This document shows positions 61,268 to 64,000 of a DNA stretch of 64,000 nucleotides, one piece after another. A model generated the notes under the pieces. The model ran no database searches. It had not been told where the DNA came from and saw only the letters and a list, made by a program, of their open reading frames with translations. Within the stretch, counting starts at the first letter, position 1; each line of letters opens with the position of its first letter. This DNA comes from Brumimicrobium sp964585545. Lineage in GTDB: Bacteria; Bacteroidota; Bacteroidia; Flavobacteriales_D; Crocinitomicaceae. The stretch spans positions 161,829-225,828 of the forward strand of contig CAZPDT010000004.1 of NCBI GenBank assembly GCA_964585545.1, written 5' to 3'. The position numbers were made by a program, and so were the translations under genes.

Positions 61268-63484
61268 AACAACTCTAAAGAATGTCCACAAGATGCAGGA
61301 TGGAGTTGCAATATTAATGATCCCAGTAATAGTTGTACAAACAACATAATGGGCGGGACGAAAAGTGCAGGATATTTCTCTCCAAAACAAGTTCAACGAA
61401 TGCACAGAGCTTTATCTTTGCTTTCTATTCGCAAATATGTAGTTGCTTATAAATTTGATGAAAATCGATTTATTGAAATCGATAGCGATGAAATTTGGGA
61501 CTTCAACACGAAACTATATAATAATTTAAAAGTGAAATCTGGTGCTACGTTAACTATTAAATGTGATGTACACTTTGTACCAGAAGCGAAGGTGGTAGTA
61601 GAGCCAGGGGCAAAACTTATTATAGATGGAGGAAAATTAACGAATGAATCTTATTACAACGATTTTTGGCAAGGAATCCAAGTCTATGGAACTACAAACA
61701 AAACCCAGTTTCCCGAAAACGATCCAACTTATCAAGGATTATTGGTCATTAAAAACGGAGGAGTCATCGAAAACGCTCACAAAGCTGTAACCAATTGGCA
61801 TCAAGGTAAATGGGATGAAATAGGCGGGGTAATTCAAGTAACTGATGGCGTTTTTAGAAATAATCGCAGAGATGTTGAGTTTATGAGTTATCAAAATTAT
61901 ACACCCAATTATAGTAATAAATACAGAAATCTATCCTACTTTAGGAATACAGATTTTACTTCTAACGATGACTTTATTGAAAATGGACTGCCAAATCAAA
62001 CACATGTAACGTTGTGGGAAGTGGATGGTATAGGTTTTACCAACTGTCATTTTTCAAATGAAATTACATCAAATAAAAATAATAGTTCTTCTCCAAATAG
62101 GGGGATTTACTCTATCAATGCAGGGTTTAAAGTTATAGCAAGTTGTGATGCTCCATTTTTACCAATTGGACAACCCTGTCCTAATAATAAATTATTAAAA
62201 TCAAGCTTTAAAGGTTTAGGAACGGCTGTTGAAGCAACAGGGGCAGGTACGACAGAAACAGCAACTATTCAGCAAACTGATTTTGAGGATAACGTATGGG
62301 GAGTAGTTATTGATGAGCTGGATAATGTTTCAGTCAATAGAAATGCTATTGAAGTGGGAGATGCAAGCTACACCTTGTTTTGGCCTTTAGGGGCAGGTGT
62401 TATGGTAGATAATTCAACTGGTTATATTGTTGAGGAGAATGAAATAACAACAAATTTAACGGGTGGAATGCGTGTAGGAATAAATGTAAGCAATAGTGGT
62501 ACGGATGATAATAAGGTATATAAAAATGAGTTAAATACTTTGGACGTCGGTGTTGCTGGAAATGGTTTAAACCATGATAATAATTACCAGAAAGGGCTAC
62601 AGTTTTTATGCAATGATTTCCTAGGCAATGGTACTGCAATTTCAATTAACTCATCTCCAACCAATGATGGTGTACGCTTCTATCAAGGGAACTTTTCGCC
62701 TTTGAAATCGGCAGGAAACACCTTTGTCAACAACCCTTTAGATATAGTCAATAACGCTAATTCAATTGTCTATATTCATAATGGAGCAAATACCAAGCCA
62801 ATAAATTATCAAGGCATGGTGACGCTGCAATCTACTTCAACTGCCAATTCATGTCCAACAAGTTTTAGTGGTGGAGTTATATTTGGTCCTGTTTTATTAG
62901 CTTTGGATAGTTTGAATACGCAATTCAATAATTTAACAACATCTTACAACGATTTAAATTTTACTTATATTTCGTTAATCGATGACGGAAATACAGAAGA
63001 TTTTAAAGATAATATAGATATAAACTGGTCAAATGATGCTTGGTTATTAAGAGGAAAACTCCTTGAAAGTTCGCCATATTTGTCCTCGGAAGTTTTACTA
63101 GAAGCTGCAAGACAAAATGTTCTTCCTAATGGTATGTTGCTAGAAGTACTTCTTGCTAATCCAGATGCAACAAGAGGAGAAAAATTTATAGAAGCACTAA
63201 AAGAGGCGACTCAAAATACTTTTCCTGAATATATGTTGGATTATATAAGAGGAAATTACGACAGTAAAACATTGAGAACAGATATGGAGGGACAATTATC
63301 ATCCATTCATTCTGAATTATCAAGTACACGAAATTGGATAAAACATTTAACCAAATCAAAAGAAGAATATAATGATTCCGATAAATTAGATGTTGTTAAA
63401 ATGGGCGATGAAATATACAACAAAGTGGGGTTGATGGATTACTATATTGAACAAGGAAACTTCAGTCAAGCCTTATCAATTTGA
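61268..63484 (+). pseudogene. Metzincin/beta-helix surface protein, 3' part, cut by a group II intron
   Basis: The frame of the upstream protease continues from 61268; the first ATG is at 61349 in the Met-turn. The front encodes the end of the catalytic domain (ECPQDAGWSCN, SPKQVQRMHRALS). Then follows a right-handed beta-helix (about codons 335-760 of the joined gene: VKSGATLTIKCDVHFVPEAK, GAKLIIDGGKLTN, many short parallel-strand turns) and a helical stretch ending YYIEQGNFSQALSI. The true C-terminus, probably with a T9SS signal, is missing because group II intron sequence replaces it from about 63,470. Expression as a 711-residue protein from 61349 is possible but would have no signal peptide. 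Confidence 0.7.
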
Positions 63485-63982
63485 ATTGTTAGGTTTTGGC
63501 TTTGCTTCTGTAGTAAAGAAAGGAGTGAAAGGGCGTTACCAACTGGTAGTATCAGAGAAGGCGTGGAAACGTCTCAAACAACGCCTAAAATGGGCGACAA
63601 GAAAGACCAGTCCATTAACGTTTGACGAGCGAGTAGCCAAGATTAAACAAATCCAGCGAGGGTGGTTAAACTACTTTCGAGGGACGAGAATCAAGCGAAA
63701 ACTCAAGGAATTAGATGGTTGGCTTAGGAATCGCCTGAGGTATTGTATATGGCATGATTGGAAGAAGTGGCGTAAGCGCAGAGCGAGTTTGCTCCGATTA
63801 GGAGTAGGAGAGGAGGATGCCACGGCGTGGAGTAAGAGTAGAATGGGCGGTTGGGCAGTAGCTCAATCCCCGATACTGAAACCACGATAACGCCCAGTCG
63901 GCTTAAGAGAGGAGGCTACGAGAGTTTGTTGGAGGTTTACATCAAGTTAAACCCATCTATCTGCGAACCGCTAAGTACGTGA
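63466..63982 (+). pseudogene. Group II intron reverse transcriptase/maturase, C-terminal part only, frameshifted
   Basis: The piece starts near FELLGFGF, the point where the thumb/X domain of LtrA-type proteins begins, and encodes KRLKQRLKWATRKTSPLTFD, IKQIQRGWLNYFRGTR, LDGWLRNRLRYCIWHDWKKW and SRMGGWAVAQSPIL. The first two thirds (reverse transcriptase motifs) are missing. The frame stops at 63888, but a frame change near 63,879 continues with TTITPSRLKRGGYESLLE up to a TGA at 63980, as in full-length relatives. So the fragment carries 5' truncation and a one-base deletion. Confidence 0.8.
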
Positions 63983-64000
63983 ACCGTACGCTTAGTGGTG
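63470..64000 (+). mobile_element. 5'-truncated group II intron (3' end, reaching the window edge)
   Basis: After the maturase fragment the sequence ends with the characteristic domain V-like hairpin (about 63965-64000): CCGCTAAGTACG, loop TGAAC, CGTACGCTTAGTGG with one bulge. The base composition of this part is clearly more GC-rich than the neighbouring genes. The intron's 5' ribozyme domains and most of its ORF are absent, as after incomplete reverse transcription during insertion. The 3' junction lies beyond the window. Confidence 0.75.

Overview
The window looks like chromosomal DNA of a low-GC Bacteroidota bacterium, most likely of flavobacterial type. This is inferred from gene content and signals, not from a search. 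Supporting marks are promoter boxes of the Bacteroidota form TTG-N19-TAnnTTTG, several secreted proteins with type IX secretion (T9SS) C-terminal sorting domains, a TPR/PD40/OmpA protein resembling PorE, GLPGLI-type and DUF6089-type envelope proteins, a TonB receptor with a carboxypeptidase-like N-terminal domain, and many short lipoproteins.

Layout. 1-9800: end of a fatty-acid-hydroxylase-type gene, MBL hydrolase, ALDH7-type dehydrogenase, an ELWVTDGT-repeat T9SS protein, a transsulfuration enzyme followed by a KtrA-like RCK protein and an SDR, a lipoprotein and a barrel-less TonB plug protein. 9900-19600: SPFH protein, two duplicated lipoproteins, an MsbA-like ABC exporter, rbfA with a LolC/E-type permease, folD, and a lipoprotein dipeptidyl peptidase III. 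19800-26260: phosphoethanolamine transferase, MORN-repeat protein, LysE exporter, lepA, a candidate small RNA and tRNA-Cys. 26400-36650: Mn-type pyrophosphatase, tandem Usp protein, a very large propeller-sensor/adenylate cyclase/HD fusion, ferritin, 3'-5' exonuclease, S1/P1 nuclease, K+ channel with a zinc ribbon, purN. 36650-49060: M1 peptidase, an SKYDAD-repeat protein, typA behind a DEAD-box helicase, outer-membrane proteins and T9SS cargo. 49060-59310: 3-hydroxyanthranilate dioxygenase among gene debris (frameshifted DUF4168 gene, IS remnant), the CBS-nadK-DUF6089 row, pdxJ with a hydrolase, PorE-like OmpA protein, rdgB, two GLPGLI-like paralogues and a GbsR-type remnant. 59460-64000: a T9SS protein, a stop-interrupted metzincin/beta-helix protein, and the 3' end of a group II intron fused into it.

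How the parts relate. Most of the window is housekeeping (one-carbon and purine metabolism, NAD(P), pyridoxal phosphate, ribosome maturation, translational GTPases) mixed with envelope and secretion genes. The T9SS cargo proteins would depend on machinery of which only the PorE-like protein is present here. Decayed genes and mobile-element remnants cluster in 49-50.4 kb and 59-64 kb.

The most interesting signals are: (1) one polypeptide with a predicted periplasmic propeller sensor, an adenylate cyclase and an HD phosphohydrolase; (2) a consensus promoter placed about 30-40 nt before a strong hairpin and U-run, with no ORF, upstream of lepA; (3) a diverged intergenic repeat family seen at about seven places; (4) a 5'-truncated group II intron inside a broken protease gene; and (5) -7 boxes only 4-8 nt before start codons, suggesting leaderless mRNAs.
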